Assembly: GCF_964204645.1 (NCBI RefSeq)
Contig: NC_134025.1
Location: 9,925,001-9,989,000, forward strand
Direction: 5' to 3'
Origin: Tubulanus polymorphus
Lineage: Eukaryota > Nemertea > Palaeonemertea > Tubulaniformes > Tubulanidae
Length of the DNA: 64,000 nt
This document shows positions 39,101-53,102 of the stretch, piece by piece (the stretch's first letter is position 1; the number at the start of each line of letters is the position of its first letter). The notes beneath the pieces are model-generated. The model was not told the origin of the DNA. It saw only the letters and a program-made list of their open reading frames with translations, and made no database searches. The translations under genes were made by a program, and so were the position numbers.

Positions 39101-42061
39101 AGCGATTGCGTCATTTGGCTGACTTCCACGCCACCTATTGTTGATCTCAATTTAAACAATCTAAAGTTTATATGGAAACTATGACAATGTAGGTTATCTA
39201 ATTTAAAGAAAAAAGAGGAATACCTTCTGATATCATCAACTTCATCCTGCGTTATTTCTTCATCATACTGGCTTAGATACTCGGTCAAAACGCGTTTGGC
39301 AAATAATCTGGATCCAATCGCCACAAACACGTCTTAACGGGTGAGAGTTAATAACCGGTTTTTCGGTTTTTTCAGTCGAATTGATTTCAAATATATGGAT
39401 AAATTCGAAATATCTTAGCGTAAATGGCATGTAAACGATAGCAAAATTGGAAGTATGTTTTGACCAAATTTTCCGAGCCAAGTACTCCCGTGGGCCTAAA
39501 TCTTTTGAGCTTTTGAGATCATTATTTCATCAACGCGTACTTCACACTGAGCTCGTATCGATGTCGTATGTGTGTAGTGTGAAATTTGAGAAATTCTGTT
39601 GAATGATGGCTCCAGTTTCGCGTTGTGTAAACTCGGTATTAATTGAGTTGATACGAGGCTTCAGATACTCAAAATCGGGGTCAATTGTAACGATTATTGG
39701 CTTTTTCATACATCGGTGAATGTGATCGTGTGTTTTGCGTCCTTTTTCAAGTGTTTCACTGGATCTTTTTGCACCGAGTTTTTTGTATCAATACTTAACC
39801 TTGTTTCCCTATAACAACCATCCAACTGACGATGCTTTGATTAATGGGATCGTGTTTTGATCATTTTCCTGCATCGTCGGATGGCCACACACACAAAATT
39901 CATATCATCAACGGAGTCTAAGGGAAAAGGGGGGTTAGACATCCTAAGCTACTCACCCATACAATTCAGCAAGTATCCGAACTATCATTTTCTTATCCAT
40001 AAAAAAACTCGAAAATCTTTACAAATGTAAAAACTCCTTGCCGCAATCTGGATTCAGTTCCACAGGTGTGAGTTCAAATGAACTTATCATGTCTGTGGGC
40101 TTAGGTCTATTGAACGGGGCCCTTGAAGATAATCTTTCGTATTCTTTTATCGACATCTGATATATTCGTAAACAATGAACTAGTAACATCATTTTTCTGT
40201 CTTCGATCGCTGTGTGTAACTTGTGCCTTTTCTTGGTCTAGTTTTCATCTATTTTTGGTTTTATTTGAACAGTGCAGTCAAAATTCAAACAATGTATTCG
40301 TTTATTTCAAAAAATGGAGATACATGTAAACAGTAAAAACACGATTTGCTATTGCCATAGATTTCATTAAGTAAAAATAATTTCATAGGGTAAATCAATA
40401 TCAGCGGAGTTGTCCACTGTAGCGTTAAATTCGGCATAATATTCGCATGGTCGAAATGTGCAGTGATAAGTGATCGGAGTGTCTTTTTCTCGAAAAACCT
40501 CATAAGATTCGATCCTCGTCGTGATATATTGCGTCTTTTGTGATCGAAAAATGCGCGTGGGTATAGGAATTTATCACATCGACAGCCGACCTATGCAATA
40601 TGTTGCAAATTCGCCGAGCATTAAGAAACCCTATACAAAACGTCTAGCTACCGTTTGGGTGACAATGCACCAGCAGCGGGTATAATGGCGATGATGCATG
40701 CACGCATCCCCGTCTCCAGCGCTATTATGCAATATTACGTAATCAATGGATATGTCGCAATATCACTACGCGACTAGACAAAATTGTCAGATTCCAGCCG
40801 AAATAGTTCGTTCCAGACAGTGCATGTAACTTGTTCGATCAAGTTTTCTTTAATGCATTTAGGTTTTGCGAGAGCTATCATTTACAATGCAAACATTACT
40901 TTTTGACTCCTATATCGTAACGGATCACCGGCGATAATAATATGGAAACTAATGTTGGGTACATGTAATTATGAAAAGCACAGGCGTGGTTTTCGTTATA
41001 TCCCGCCCAGTTATAGATGGGTATCGGGGGAAGAAGTTGACATTACCTGTCTAGGGTAGGGTTGTGGTATGCTTGTATGGAAGAAATTAGACCCCCCGAT
41101 AAACTAGTAAACTCGATAGCCGTATGGGCGACGTTTAAAAACTTGGCTGTCGTCGTTTCGACGTTCAGTCATCGCAATCTTCTTAGTCTTTCCTTCTTCT
41201 CGTGGTACCGGCTTCAATTCGGAATAGCTAGGATTTTACCGATTTATCCTCGGTGTGCGAGGCGAACAGATTTGGATTTATTTCATTATTTTCAGATGCG
41301 GACCCGATAGTTCCAAATTGGCACATCTGTTCGCCGGTCAGACGTTCTCCGATTCATGTTTGCATTTTCCATTCGTATAATTGATAGAAACTTTCATTCA
41401 GCTCGAAAAAAAACGCGACGGCTCTGCGGTTTTTCTATGCGTCATTCTTGACAACGGAGAAAAGACCGGTACAATGGTAACCATTGTTGACCGCTGGTCA
41501 GTCATTATGGTCAAAGAAAACAGGTTTAGAATCTAACACCACTCGAGAGCGTTTCATCAAAAACTTAAATTTCTATGATTTTTTCGTCATGATTCTTTTA
41601 ATGCAGCGAAATGCACCACGTGATTGATGCCGAGTGTATAGTTATCAGCGGAATGAGCACTAACTTGTCATCTGAGGTATTGCTAGTAGGCATTCATTTC
41701 AATGGAAGTGGACATTTGACCACTGGCTGACCATTGGCTTTTTTCAATGGTGATATGGCCGGATTTGCTGTTTTGGATACATTGTTACAATCGTCATGAG
41801 AGGTCGCACCTCTAAATAATGAACCTCTTTTTATATTGACGAACAAAAACCTTGAAGTCAGTAGAAAACCAAACGTTCACTCGTTCACATATCGAATACG
41901 GTCGTAACTTTGCGGGTAGAATTCAAATACGAAAATGATGACCAGGTTTACAAGGCTTATCTCGCTGACCTGGAATTGATTGAAAGACTCATCAGTAGAT
42001 ACCTAAAATCATACCGCTGGATATTACATTTCGGCTGTAAAAAGAAATATCAAGGACAAAG
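31266..42061. other. non-coding or decayed sequence upstream of lin-28
   Basis: Holds the CT microsatellite and reverse-strand stretches at about 33700-34600 that read as protein-like fragments broken by stops, which suggests an old degraded element or pseudogene I cannot identify. A + strand frame at 36875-37056 opens in phase 1 after TTTCTTCATTCAG and runs 60 codons to a stop; it could be a terminal exon. A reverse frame at 35464-35868 is the longest here but has no recognisable domain. No gene is called. Confidence 0.4.
33075..33113. repeat. (CT)n microsatellite
   Basis: Uninterrupted CT dinucleotides over 39 bases. Confidence 0.97.
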
Positions 42062-42221
42062 ATGGATTTTGCAATGGCGCTGATCCATCATCGACCGCAA
42101 CATCCAAACATTATGTTTTTCACGGATTTTATGGATGATGTACTTCTGAACGGAACGTTCAACAGTACGAGTACAACGACAGACGTCACCACAAGTCCAG
42201 AAACGTCCATGTCGGAAGAAG
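42062..42221 (+). CDS. lin-28: lin-28 candidate alternative first coding exon 1a
   Basis: Would encode the N-terminus of the longest lin-28 isoform: 53 codons plus one base. The ATG has a good context (A at -3, G at +4). The peptide starts MDFAMALIHHRPQH and ends in a Ser/Thr-rich stretch and MSEEG, with no signal peptide or domain. The exon stops at GAAG followed by the donor GTACGT, in phase 1, which is the phase needed by the cold-shock exon at 54209. Joined to the common exons (160+122+155+220 nt) the frame closes at 218 residues, close to LIN28 in other animals (about 195-230). The intron would be nearly 12 kb. A short upstream frame (41935-41979) precedes it. The phase match alone has a one-in-three chance of being accidental, and the N-terminus is not conserved enough to recognise, so this rests on start context, donor and phase. 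Confidence 0.5.
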
Positions 42222-43716
42222 GTACGTTGCTTGGTAAATGTTAGTAATATTCATGTCTTGAACGGTTACGTTTTGCAACTCTGAGACGTTTCACATGAGA
42301 AGATGACTGTAGTTCGATTATAGCTTGAACACTGGAAATATGTGTTTATATGGTTTTGTAAATCGTGTTTAGTTTCCTTTTCTCGGTGCGCGAGTTACGA
42401 TATTTCAAGTGATATGCAATAGATGGCGACACGCGAATCGTCGTCTGGGCGCCAACCTTGATACTGAAGTTCTTGGCGGATGTTGTTTATACCTTTGCTG
42501 ATTCTTTGTTTCATGTAAACAGGAAAAAGAAGCAGATTCACTGAAAATATGAACATGCCACGGGCTGTTTTCTATTGTTTCTAGTTCTCTTCCACGTTCA
42601 GTTATATGTCAGCTTTTATCTTATATATACTTCATACTGAAATTTAATTTTCATAAGATTTCCCGTATATTTGATCATACGCACTTTTGTAGACCTTTAT
42701 AACTCAAGGATAACCATGAACAAATCGGTTACGCGCGATAGTGTGTATGTGTGTGAAAATTGTGTGAAAATAGCTTTAGAAACCATAAAATCACTGTTTC
42801 CATTTTTTTCTTCTATTACATGTTCTCTGTAGTTCTCGCTATTTTCCATCTTCACGGATTCCGTGCGAAAAAGAGCAGCATATTAACATTCGTGTTTAAT
42901 TCTATCTGTCAGATATCCAATCACGACATCGGGGAAAAAATCTGATCAGTAATTTGTCAATACGGAATTATGTAACATTCTTCGAGAACCATATGCGAGA
43001 ATAAGTTTATATCTATATATGTATATAATAATAATCTCGGCCCACTCGGGTGTATTTTGTAATACGAAAAGTTGTTAGTAGGGTGTGGTAATTTATCCGC
43101 TGGAAAAAAAACAACTAAAACTGTAATATTCTAACCCTTCTCCCAACTCGGACTGATGTCCATTGTCCGAATATACAGTAAAGGTCCCATATATCGCCCC
43201 GTTGGGACCGATGAAAATACGGCGTTACAACGAATTTGGTGATATAAAGGTCGATTTCGGATTGAACAAATTTGTTCTCTGAAAGAAAAATTTTGGCGTT
43301 AAAGAGAGCAGTGCCATTGAAAAGGATTGCATTATTACGAACTTTGGCTGTATATATATACTAGCCAGTAAGGTATCGGTATTTCTTTTCATAATAACCG
43401 TCACCACAGGTGATATCCTCCGCACTGCGGCTCAGCTCAGAACATTCCAAAAACTCGGCCATAACAAGCAATTGCGGCCGCGGTGAGATCGGTGCAATGG
43501 GTACTTTCACGAAAATATGATTGGATTTTCTCGGGCGAGAAATGTACACATAGAAAGCTTCCTCTAAAACTGTTTTTAGCGCGTCAAACGTCAATCAGTT
43601 CCATTGTGTACACGAGCTGAATGATAACCATGAAATTATTTTGCCATAAAAACGAGTGGGTGCCGGGCCCCGCAAAACTGATATATGCGCGTGATAATAA
43701 AGACTTACTTTTGTCA

Positions 43717-43735
43717 GTGTGTGTGTGTGTGTGTG
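43717..43735. repeat. (GT)n microsatellite
   Basis: Uninterrupted GT run of 19 bases in the putative first lin-28 intron. Confidence 0.95.
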
Positions 43736-46700
43736 CTTGTGATGGTGTGAAGGAGAAAGCGTTGTTTTTTGTGTACGCGATATAAAAGAATGACTGAGGT
43801 CACACGGGATCACTGGTTCAGATATTGGTGAATGAATGACACCGTGGACACGACGTATATTCTTTCATTGTAAAAAAGGAAATAGCAGGTGAAAGTTATG
43901 CACCGAATATTTAAAGAATTCATTTAGTTTTGCGCGGATTCATCATAACGGACTTTTCAAAACCGGATATTGTTCGTTGAACGAATGCCGATAAGGTTAG
44001 TTTTCTTTCAAAATATCAGTTTTAGGTCACCGGTCGATGGTCATCGTGTGCGTAGGCTACTCGATCTTGCACCGTACAAGCCCAACCAAATGATCCAACA
44101 GCGCGCGTGTAAATCTTAAATATTTTCGGGAGCTCACCGTTAGCCATTGATCTCGAATTTCGACTTAACTAATTTTGCGCTGTACGAAAGTAGTTATATT
44201 CTATTTCGAATTAAACTATATAAATCGTGCTCAGAAATTATCATTATCTTTCGCGGCCGCCATGTTGTATTGTCGGTTGAGACAAGACAATTTTCGTACA
44301 CGCACAGCTCTGAGAAATCTTGTCTGTAACTCTACAGATATTTCGCTAGCATATCTGATTTTGTAGTTTGTTTTCGTCGCACGCAACTTAGGCATTATAT
44401 ATGTTTATAGTTTTTGGAAGTATTTCCATATCGACTTCGACAGTGCAGACCATAGGTCACGTGAACAGTAGGAAGCGTTTCAAATTCGCGAGTTGAAAAT
44501 CAATTCAAAATCGCGCCAACATGATCGTTAAACATTGCATATAACGTATTTGTTAATTTGGAAATGAATGCACTAACACCTTGGTGTTTTTACCGGGTGC
44601 GTCATGCAGAAGAGGTCATTTGAAAAGAGTGACAGTGATAGGTGGCTTCCGATTGGCGGAAACCCCCAGAATAGCAGACGGACCTGCATTTGTAATTAGC
44701 ACAAAGCTGCATGTAACTGAAGGTCACATGGAAGGGAAGACATCTACTCCCAAAGATGGAAATATGAACTAGGTTTGTCAACGTTTACTCTGGATAGAGT
44801 GTTGTCTGGATCTTTTTTCGCTGCCGAAGCTGTCAAACTCAAGCAGCAAGGTGGAGAGGGTGACTAGATGTGTTCATAATGACCTCAGGTGCAGTTCAAA
44901 ACTAGATTTCTACTAAAATGTCACAGCGATAGAAAATAATTTCGTATATAATCTCTTTTTTAGTTTTTTATTCTTTATTTTCATGTTTTCAACGTCTGTC
45001 AATACGGGTAAACGTTGTATTTAATTATTATCTGTTTATGCGTTGCGTTTAGAAGGAAATATATCCAACATGGCCGAATGTATACGTAGTACGGAACGCA
45101 GAATCGAAAACGAAAGATATTTTGGGAATTTATCGTAAACGAAAATAAAGTTCATCGACGCGGCGGTTTTCCGAAAACGTTCACAGGAGAGATGACGCAG
45201 TAGTGATCGGTGAATGACCTTGAATGCTTTCCTAAGCGCAGGTCTCAACTTGTGTTGTTTATTCGAGCACCGGAAGATTATGAAATTACGTTTTCGGGAT
45301 GATTTTTCCTCTCCAATAACGGCGAATTCGACAAAATGAAACGGTGGTGTTTTTGATGGAATGTTTAATGCGTGCATATCTAATGTGTGTATGTATGTGT
45401 GTATGTATACGCATTCGTGAAAAACTCCCCGTATAGATTTCAGGTTTTAATTGGATTGCAGTATCAAAATAGGCTAATTGCTGCCTGCACATTAGTGATA
45501 CTAAATCTAAAATAGTTGACTCCCGGATCGGTAGAATCTCAACACGTTACGTTGGGCTACTGCTCTCCGTAAACGACTGAATGCATTATTTACTACGCAA
45601 TTGCGCAATGTGACCTCGATATAGTGGAACTCGGAGCTCGGAAAAACACCCTACACATGCCGGTGACGATTTCACGACTCCAGACGCTTAAACATTACGA
45701 ATATTAACTTACCTGCAGAAGAAAACCATACGAACAATTGGATCTATATCCAAACGTATAAACGATCCGTGAATGAAAAAGAGCGCGATTGAATGAATGA
45801 GTCGATGGACAATCCCTAAGACGTTAGTACTGCGCAAACCAAAATGGTGGCGCACTTTGCTTCGCTCTCTCGAGCTCGCTGCTACGACGTATGATGACAC
45901 TCCGATCAGCCGTGTTACAATCGTCTTTATCGTTACAGCAAAAGGCAGCTACGTCGTTGAAACGGGTTCCGTTCGGGCCCCCGTTCGTTTTTGGACTGTT
46001 CACAGCACGTAGTTGTTTATACAGCCTACCTCGATAGTGAGAAAATAGGTTCATCCACCAGTGCAATATCGGAAAATGGCGCATTACCAAGAAGCCTTTT
46101 ATGTTGCGCTTCCAGTAGGCTAATAAAGCAATTGTACGTCCATAATTTAGCCGCCCTCGAGGCCATTAAGTCTTTAAATCTCTTCTATCTTGATCGTTGC
46201 GTGTCCCGAGTAAGGCTCACTGCGAAATCCGTGTTGGCGTTCGGGTGGGGTAGTGACATATTTTCATCCGATTTATTGCCGATTAAACGAAAATGACAAT
46301 TGGTCTTTATCTTTGCGCCAACTGACCATCAAAAGGACAACCGAGACACATCAAATGTCTTACTATTGTTTTATCTGTGAATAAGAATAATTTAGTGCTT
46401 GATTCGAAGTCCATCATCGGGTAATAGGCCGGCATGATTCCCTTTTATGTTGATCGCCACGATTCCGACAATGTTAGTCCTTGAGCCCGTTTCCGTAGTG
46501 CGTTCGGAGACCTGGATTTAGTATACATTTAAACTCGCGCCTGTAATTCGGACTGCTAGAATATTTCGACTCGTTCCTTTTTCGTGACGTAAAAAAACCG
46601 TATCTCAAATCGTCATAATCGATGCTCCGATTGCTCCCCTGCCGGTCGGTATTGCCAGCCGTCGACGAGGGCGCGCACTAAAATCTTGTTGCCAATGTTG

Positions 46701-48426
46701 TTTGCAGGAATCGCCGAATGCCCTATCATGTACGCCACCGAGGGCTTAACTGGTCCAGTATTCTATTGATGGGGCGGTGACAATAAATCTATGGCTACGT
46801 CGATGGGTATGTACTAAAAATTTCGTTTAGTGCATGTGAAAGTTATTTTTGTACCGTCAATTTTTAAATTTGATCGCGCACAATGCATTTTACACGAGTC
46901 GCGTGTCGAATTGAACACTTACCTGTCATCGTAAAGAGGGTCTATAACTATGCCTCTTGAAAAGGTGTTTTCATTAGTATTCTATATCAAAATGGGTGAA
47001 TACAATGTACCGAAGACTTTATTGCATCATCTTGACATTTGCGCATTGAATGTTTAGTTCACTTCTTATTGCATTGTGAAAAGAACACGGGCATAAAAGG
47101 AAAAACCAGGAATTTTTTCGAGGCTCAACGTCGAAATGAACTAAAACCGTATTTACAAGTTTGCACCGTATAATAGTTTTTTTTCGAAAATTCTAAATAT
47201 GATTTATTCATATGGCTTTGTGGTTCCACTCTTTCTTCGAATTGGCTTTTTCACTTTTTAGGCAATTTTAAAATGCCTTCATTCAGAAAGAACCGTGTAG
47301 CTTTTCGGCAGCTTGTGGTTCGAATTCAACAACGGATAGAAATACTAAAACTGTCTGACATTTTCTAATTCGCATGAGATCTATTTTGATGCCTCTATTT
47401 TTATGGGCGAACTTTCGGTGGTTCGTTTACACCACGTTCCGTGCTTGAATATGAATGAAAAAATATGCGAAGCCCTTCAGATTTTGGCAAACTTATGTTG
47501 TGTGTCCAGCTGCAGTTGTGCAGTTTCTCGATAAGTCTGAATGTCATTCGCCGTTATTTTTCACGATATGCGAAATTTGTTTCGGAAAGATTGAATTGGC
47601 GAAATATTATATATGCCCGTAAAATATTCCTCCAGTGCACGCACAGACAACGTATTCGGAGTTTCGGTTTTGATAAATAAATGGTGAATGATTTCATAAG
47701 TGAAATAGGGTATTTCGCGACGGTTTAATTTCTATGGTCATCTTTCTCTGGGCTGTTTTATTTTCGGAGATTTCCAATTCTTCGATTCTATGGAGAATTG
47801 TGTCGTATTTCGAAAACGTATGTCAGCTATTTCAAATTTGGTAAAATGGCGCTCAGTCGTGGCGCGTCTGCTGTTTAGGTTAATAACCAGATCTCGTGCT
47901 AACCTGGGCTTTTTTAATCTCCCGTGGCTTCTTCTTGAGCCCTATGATTTGCCCTATGTTCTCCGTGTCATCGTGTCATCATGTCCTCTTCGGACGATTA
48001 GTATTCAATCAGGTACATCCGACTGCGTCAGCAGTCGCTTCCTAATGAGGTTTTAATTTGCGTATTGGTCAGTTTTATCGATCCCGGTTTTGTCCGGTAA
48101 AGAAAGGAGTGACCAAGCAGTTGTTCCGGCGCATGAATATACAATTGTTCCGTGTCGACTTCACATTTTCATCTCATCTGTTTCATACTTATATGCATTA
48201 TGAATGATTCCTTATTTGCCTTGGTATTTTAGTGCTCCGAGCACTGCGATGGTTGGTGCGAACGGCTCGCCAGCCGAGGCTTCGCAATAGCATATATTAT
48301 GCGTAGTATCGGATACATCGCTTATAATATCATTAGTGATTCTGCCGGGAAGCGTCAGCGCTTGGTATACATACGTACATACCAAGACTCGTAGGCTACT
48401 TAGTCGAAAACTATCTTAGTTACCTA

Positions 48427-48456
48427 TTTTCTATCCATTTATAAATGGATAGAAAA
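48427..48456. repeat. perfect 30-bp palindrome
   Basis: TTTTCTATCCATTTA is followed immediately by its exact complement TAAATGGATAGAAAA, with no loop. A second hairpin with arms CTTGGTAT/ATACCAAG is 40 bases upstream (48361-48386). Confidence 0.9.
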
Positions 48457-48719
48457 AATTTCGGTAACAAAATATATACTTATCATTTTAAGAATTGCAC
48501 CGACATACCAATGGTACATTCGGTTGGCAAATTCTACATTTCAATTGATTAATTCAGAATAAATATAATTTTTTGATGATTAGTTTATGACGAAATATTG
48601 GATAATGTCAGTGGGCAAACCAGTGTTATATTGAATTTTACTCAATCTAACGATAATCATAAAAAAAGGTATCAAATCATTTACTTAACGTAATTACACA
48701 TTACTTAATGACTGTTATT

Positions 48720-48872
48720 GTTACTATTTTTTTATTACTGATTGGATTTCCTATACAACAATTCCCCTTTATTGTACTTAATTGTGATTTAAGTAATTTT
48801 TGTGCCCTGTGCAATGTTACTTGTGGAGTAATAAACTGAACCGAAGAAATATTATTATTATAAAAAAATTGC
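48720..48872 (+). mobile_element. possible LINE-type 3' tail
   Basis: Ends GTAATAAACTGAACCGAAG then ATTATTATTATAAAAAAA, like 3' ends of CR1/L2-type LINEs. No coding sequence attached. Weak call. Confidence 0.3.
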
Positions 48873-50399
48873 TATGTATTCATATAGAGGAGCATTGCCG
48901 AAGGCAATCCTGACTGCAATTTTTGATTTTGTATTACATTTAATACTCTGATGCCCTTGAGGAAAATAGAAACCCGCGGCTTCAATGGCGAAAATGAATT
49001 GGAATAAAACGAACGTGTCCCCAATTCAAGTTGTAACTTATCTTTTGCAAGTTTATATTAGGGTCCATCCATAATTTCCGCTAGGCTACTTGAAGGTATG
49101 CGGATTATTTATTTCGTCGGCAGCTATGTGAACTTATTGAATTTCAAGTTGGAAATACGTAAGCAGTTATGCTCTTCAAGATATAACCCCCCCCCCCCTC
49201 TCAATCTCTAAATGTATACTGGGCATACTTGTAACGTGGTCCATCGCTGTCTACGCGATGACTGGTCGATCACCGATCAAGTGAACAACTCTTTTCACGC
49301 GAATGATATCCACATCTGTTCACCTTACATTAAACATGTAAATATGAAGCGGAAGAACGATGAGCGATGATATGTATCAAATAAAACTAGGGATATTTGA
49401 TAATTATTCATAGTGGGCACATCAGGGAGCGGCAGGCGCTATTGTCAAGACTGAACATGAAACCTGTTTTGTTTTCTTCGCCATACGATACACAGGAATA
49501 CGAGATAATATATATCGAAAATACTTTTGTGTGAAATCGTCAAATTGGTGAAACGTTAGCGCGCGATGCTGCACGGTCGGGTCAATCAGAAGACACCTGA
49601 GAAACTCTGAGGACGAAAACGACGTTCTCTGCGCCGTCTCGAAGAAAAACTGGAAGCCGTCGAACAAGATATTGTATCTTGCAGCAGGTTAAAAGTTCAG
49701 TGACTAAACTTGTCAGGGAATGGCGCGCAATATTTCCATCGGAGAGCGATGATATTCATCTTTCATAGATCAGCACCGTGCATCGTTTTCATCAGATCGT
49801 ATAATGTTATCAGGATCGGCTTATAACCAATTGTCTCACCGGGGTCCCACTTACGAGTACTAACACACACCTCGCGTCGATGTGACGTTTCGATTCGGAC
49901 TGACAAACCGGAACACGCGCTGTTTATAGTGCGTCATTGTATAGGGCTCGTATTTGAAGTTTGGGGGTAAATAGTAGCTTAGATCATCCAGTAGCCCAGA
50001 TACTTTCTTTTTAAATATAAAGTACATGTGACACTGGGTGATCTAAGCTACAGTATTCACCCCTCCAAGAGCCCCTGTGCATTTAAATAAAATGTTTATC
50101 TTACGCATTGATTGGAAATGGCTTAGAATTAGACGCGCGCGTGGGCCGCATACTGCCACTTTGAAACTTTTCTATATAAAAGCGCATGTCGTTACGTCGT
50201 CTCAAGGCGAATAAGAACAAATAATCCGAGTCTCGGTACAATGATTCAGAGATGATGAAGAGGTGAAACTCAGGTGAAAACACACCCCAGTAGCGGTAGC
50301 TAGTTATCAGCGATACCAAATCAATTCCCCGTATAACACATGTCTGAAGCAAATTGAACGGATAGCAATCTTAAAAGTACCTTTCATAGGTTTCACCGT

Positions 50400-50832
50400 G
50401 AAAATTCATTGTTGACGCCGTAAAAACCGTAACAGTAATGTTTTTCATTACATCGATATTACTATGCGTTATTTTTGGGGTACCGTGTGAGTCGATGTGC
50501 ACTACGTCATCAATATTGGCGTTTCAAAATATCGATAACAATTGTGAATTTTGGCTTTCATTTTGTAATTAAACATATTTCATGACTCTTATTTTCTTTT
50601 TGATATATTTGTAATAACGTATTTTTAATAATGAAGTTTGAATGGATGTGCCATACGCCATCAACATTGGGGAAAGACTGGTTGCCGATCAATTCAATTC
50701 AATATCGATATATTCAAATTCAAAATAACGTTGTTGATCCTTAGTATTATATCATATTATTCGTTCTCGATAATATCAGGAAATATACATGCGTTATGTT
50801 TATTCGGCGTCAATAAACTTTCAAGTTTATTG
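50400..50832. repeat. dispersed repeat, copy 2
   Basis: Second copy of the repeat at 22175-22560, same orientation, 28 kb away. Both end soon after CTTTCAAG. Small frames within it are spurious. Confidence 0.7.
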
Positions 50833-52697
50833 TTTACCTAAGAAGGTCCGCATCATAGACTGGAAGTTTCTAGAATGACTTCTTACATTGATTTTCTAGC
50901 GGGGGTAACATTATATCACATTTGCCACTTTTCATTTGTATTTATGTACTGGCCTTCATGCCATCGATTCTTTCATCCGACCGAAAATATCTGAACGGTC
51001 GAAAAAAACAATCGACTCCTGTGAAGTCGAAGCAATGTCATCGTATCGATGAGAACAATAGCCCACGCAAAATATGCCGTGCGTACTTTATCAAAGACAA
51101 TGGATTGGCGAGTTGTCTTTTGTCGACGACCTCGCGTGGACCGTTGCATTTCGTCATAGCGGTCAATAGTTTGACTTGACCCCCGAGCCAACGCTTCCAT
51201 CGAAATGCGATATATTTCGGTTTTCGTCGCTGTTTATCAAAATGCAGCGGGTTAGTCTAGTGGTTGGTGATAATCCGTCTAGTTTGTTATCAGATTCAAT
51301 TTCATCAATCACAAGCTTCTGACAAACCGCCTGCCCCATTCCTTGCACAAGCCTATCGACTGAACGTGATAATCGAATATGAAATAAGATGACTATTAAT
51401 TTACCAATTTTCTGTGTTATTTAGGCGTTTTACCCAATATACATAATATGATAACGTGCACCTGACACCTCGGCGCGTTTCCCTTCTCGCGCGCACGCGT
51501 CAAACGCATTTTTCGCGTGATTTTCGCATCGATGATCGCGTTAAAAGCGCAATTGAAAACCGGTGTATTCGGTTACTAGAAATTCGTGGACTAATTACAT
51601 AGTATCTGCCTCCCCGGCTCATTTTCAATCGTGTGAATTGAGGGTCCATCCACCGTGAACATTTCAAAATCTGACAAGCTTAAAAAATTGCGAATGTGAT
51701 GACTTCTGGAGGAGATGAAACGAAATATCAGATAGACGGGTCGCCGAACAACAGTGACACTGGAATAAAGGGCCAGTTACTTAATGTGACAGGTTTTAAA
51801 AGTCAATGTTAAAGCATTGAAATGAATATGTCCATAATTATTTTATGGCTCGCCCTAGATGCATGCCTATGCTTTACACTGGACCCCAGATCCGGATTCT
51901 TTTAGACGCCATTCTACACCCAATATCATTTCTAAGAAACGATGCTGCGTCGGTATCCGTATAGTTATACCTTTTGGCGGTTTGTTTCGTGTTTCAATAG
52001 CTAAACACTAGCCACACGATCATCGTTTCGAAAAATTCTTCCGTTCAAAGATGACGTCATCGCATTCGAAGCGTTGTGTGGAGTTAGATTGGAAACGCTG
52101 CTGACATTGTCATCGGTAGTCGAGATGTTTTTGACACGAATATATGCCCATCGCTTCTTTGTCGAATTGTCGTGTTAACGAGGCAGGGGCCAGAATTTGG
52201 AGGCTTTCTCTGTTATTTTTGTCGTATAACGAGACCGCGTTTTTATCGCCATGCGACGTGAAAACAAAGTCGAACCTCTAAGACTTGTGCGTACGCCTTT
52301 GATTCTGTCACGAACGCCCTACGAACCAGAGGTAACTAAAGATAGATATCTGATTTGATTTAAGCGGTGATTATCAAAGTACAGAATATATACATTTATA
52401 ACTGGTTATATATTAAACATGGAAATCATCAGGACCTCGGAAATCATAGTAATGACTGTCAAGCCGGGGCCATAGAAAAGCCAGAAAATTACCGAAACTG
52501 ATAGCCGTTTAGTCCGAGAAATGGGTATTTATCTACAAATTATGGCCTTCTTATTTCGTTAAATCACTATATGCAACGCTTTAAAATGCTAAATGAAAAA
52601 TAGATGGATGCTTTGTTCCCGCTAATACGACTTATACGAATAATTCACTATGCCAGTTCCCAATGTTGCAGAAATTCAATAATGAAACAACGACGAA

Positions 52698-52736
52698 TAT
52701 AAAAGATCGGTGATTATGACGTTTGTTCGTTCAGAA
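52698..52736 (+). promoter_or_regulatory. putative promoter for lin-28 exon 1b (TATA box and initiator-like TCAGA)
   Basis: TATAAAAG at 52698-52705 is followed about 35 bases later by TTCAGA (around 52730-52735), which resembles an initiator. A CpG-rich stretch follows to about 53170 and would be the leader of exon 1b. Spacing is slightly longer than the usual 28-34 bases. Confidence 0.35.
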
Positions 52737-53102
52737 TCGCATTGTTCGATCGTTTTCGACTCCTGTCGAGTACCGGTCCATATATTTCATATTCTCCGGT
52801 GATATATGTCGTAACGGTATAATCGAACTGTCTCAGGCCCCCGCCGAGTGCGCATGCAATCGCAGTAGCGGAGCGGAGCTCGCCGGCATTGTTGCATCAT
52901 TGTTGTTTTCTATAGAATCCGACGCCGACTCGTGCGCCGTTCTGAAAACAATGACGAGCCTCCCATACGTAATACTACTCTCACTGTTGACGCAACGAAC
53001 GTACATACCCGTTTTTCCGAGTCGTTTTAATGTTGCGCGCAACGATGCTGCTGTTGGTATTGCATTCTGCGGCTGCCGGAAGTCGTTAAAGGTGGACAGA
53101 AA

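Larger units (their letters stand above)
42222..53102 (+). other. putative lin-28 first intron (between exon 1a and exon 1b)
   Basis: About 10.9 kb without a coding exon I can defend. It holds GT and TA microsatellites (43717-43735, 43352-43361), a 26-bp hairpin (48361-48386), a perfect 30-bp palindrome (48427-48456), a LINE-like 3' tail (48720-48872), a C-homopolymer (49187-49198), the second copy of a roughly 430-bp dispersed repeat (50400-50832), and a CpG-rich promoter-like region from 52698. CpG-rich stretches around 45700-46300 are open in several frames but match nothing I recognise. Confidence 0.4.

Noticed and set aside
39513-39535. Possible bantam microRNA (TGAGATCATT)
   Set aside because: Only the 5' ten bases match. 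The rest of the mature sequence differs, and the flanks do not fold into a hairpin.
49187-49198. C homopolymer
   Set aside because: Simple run of 12 Cs, possibly also a length error in sequencing; no further structure.
51248-51280. tRNA-like A-box (GGTTAGTCTAGTGGTTGGTGA)
   Set aside because: There is no matching B-box, acceptor or anticodon stem within tRNA distance.
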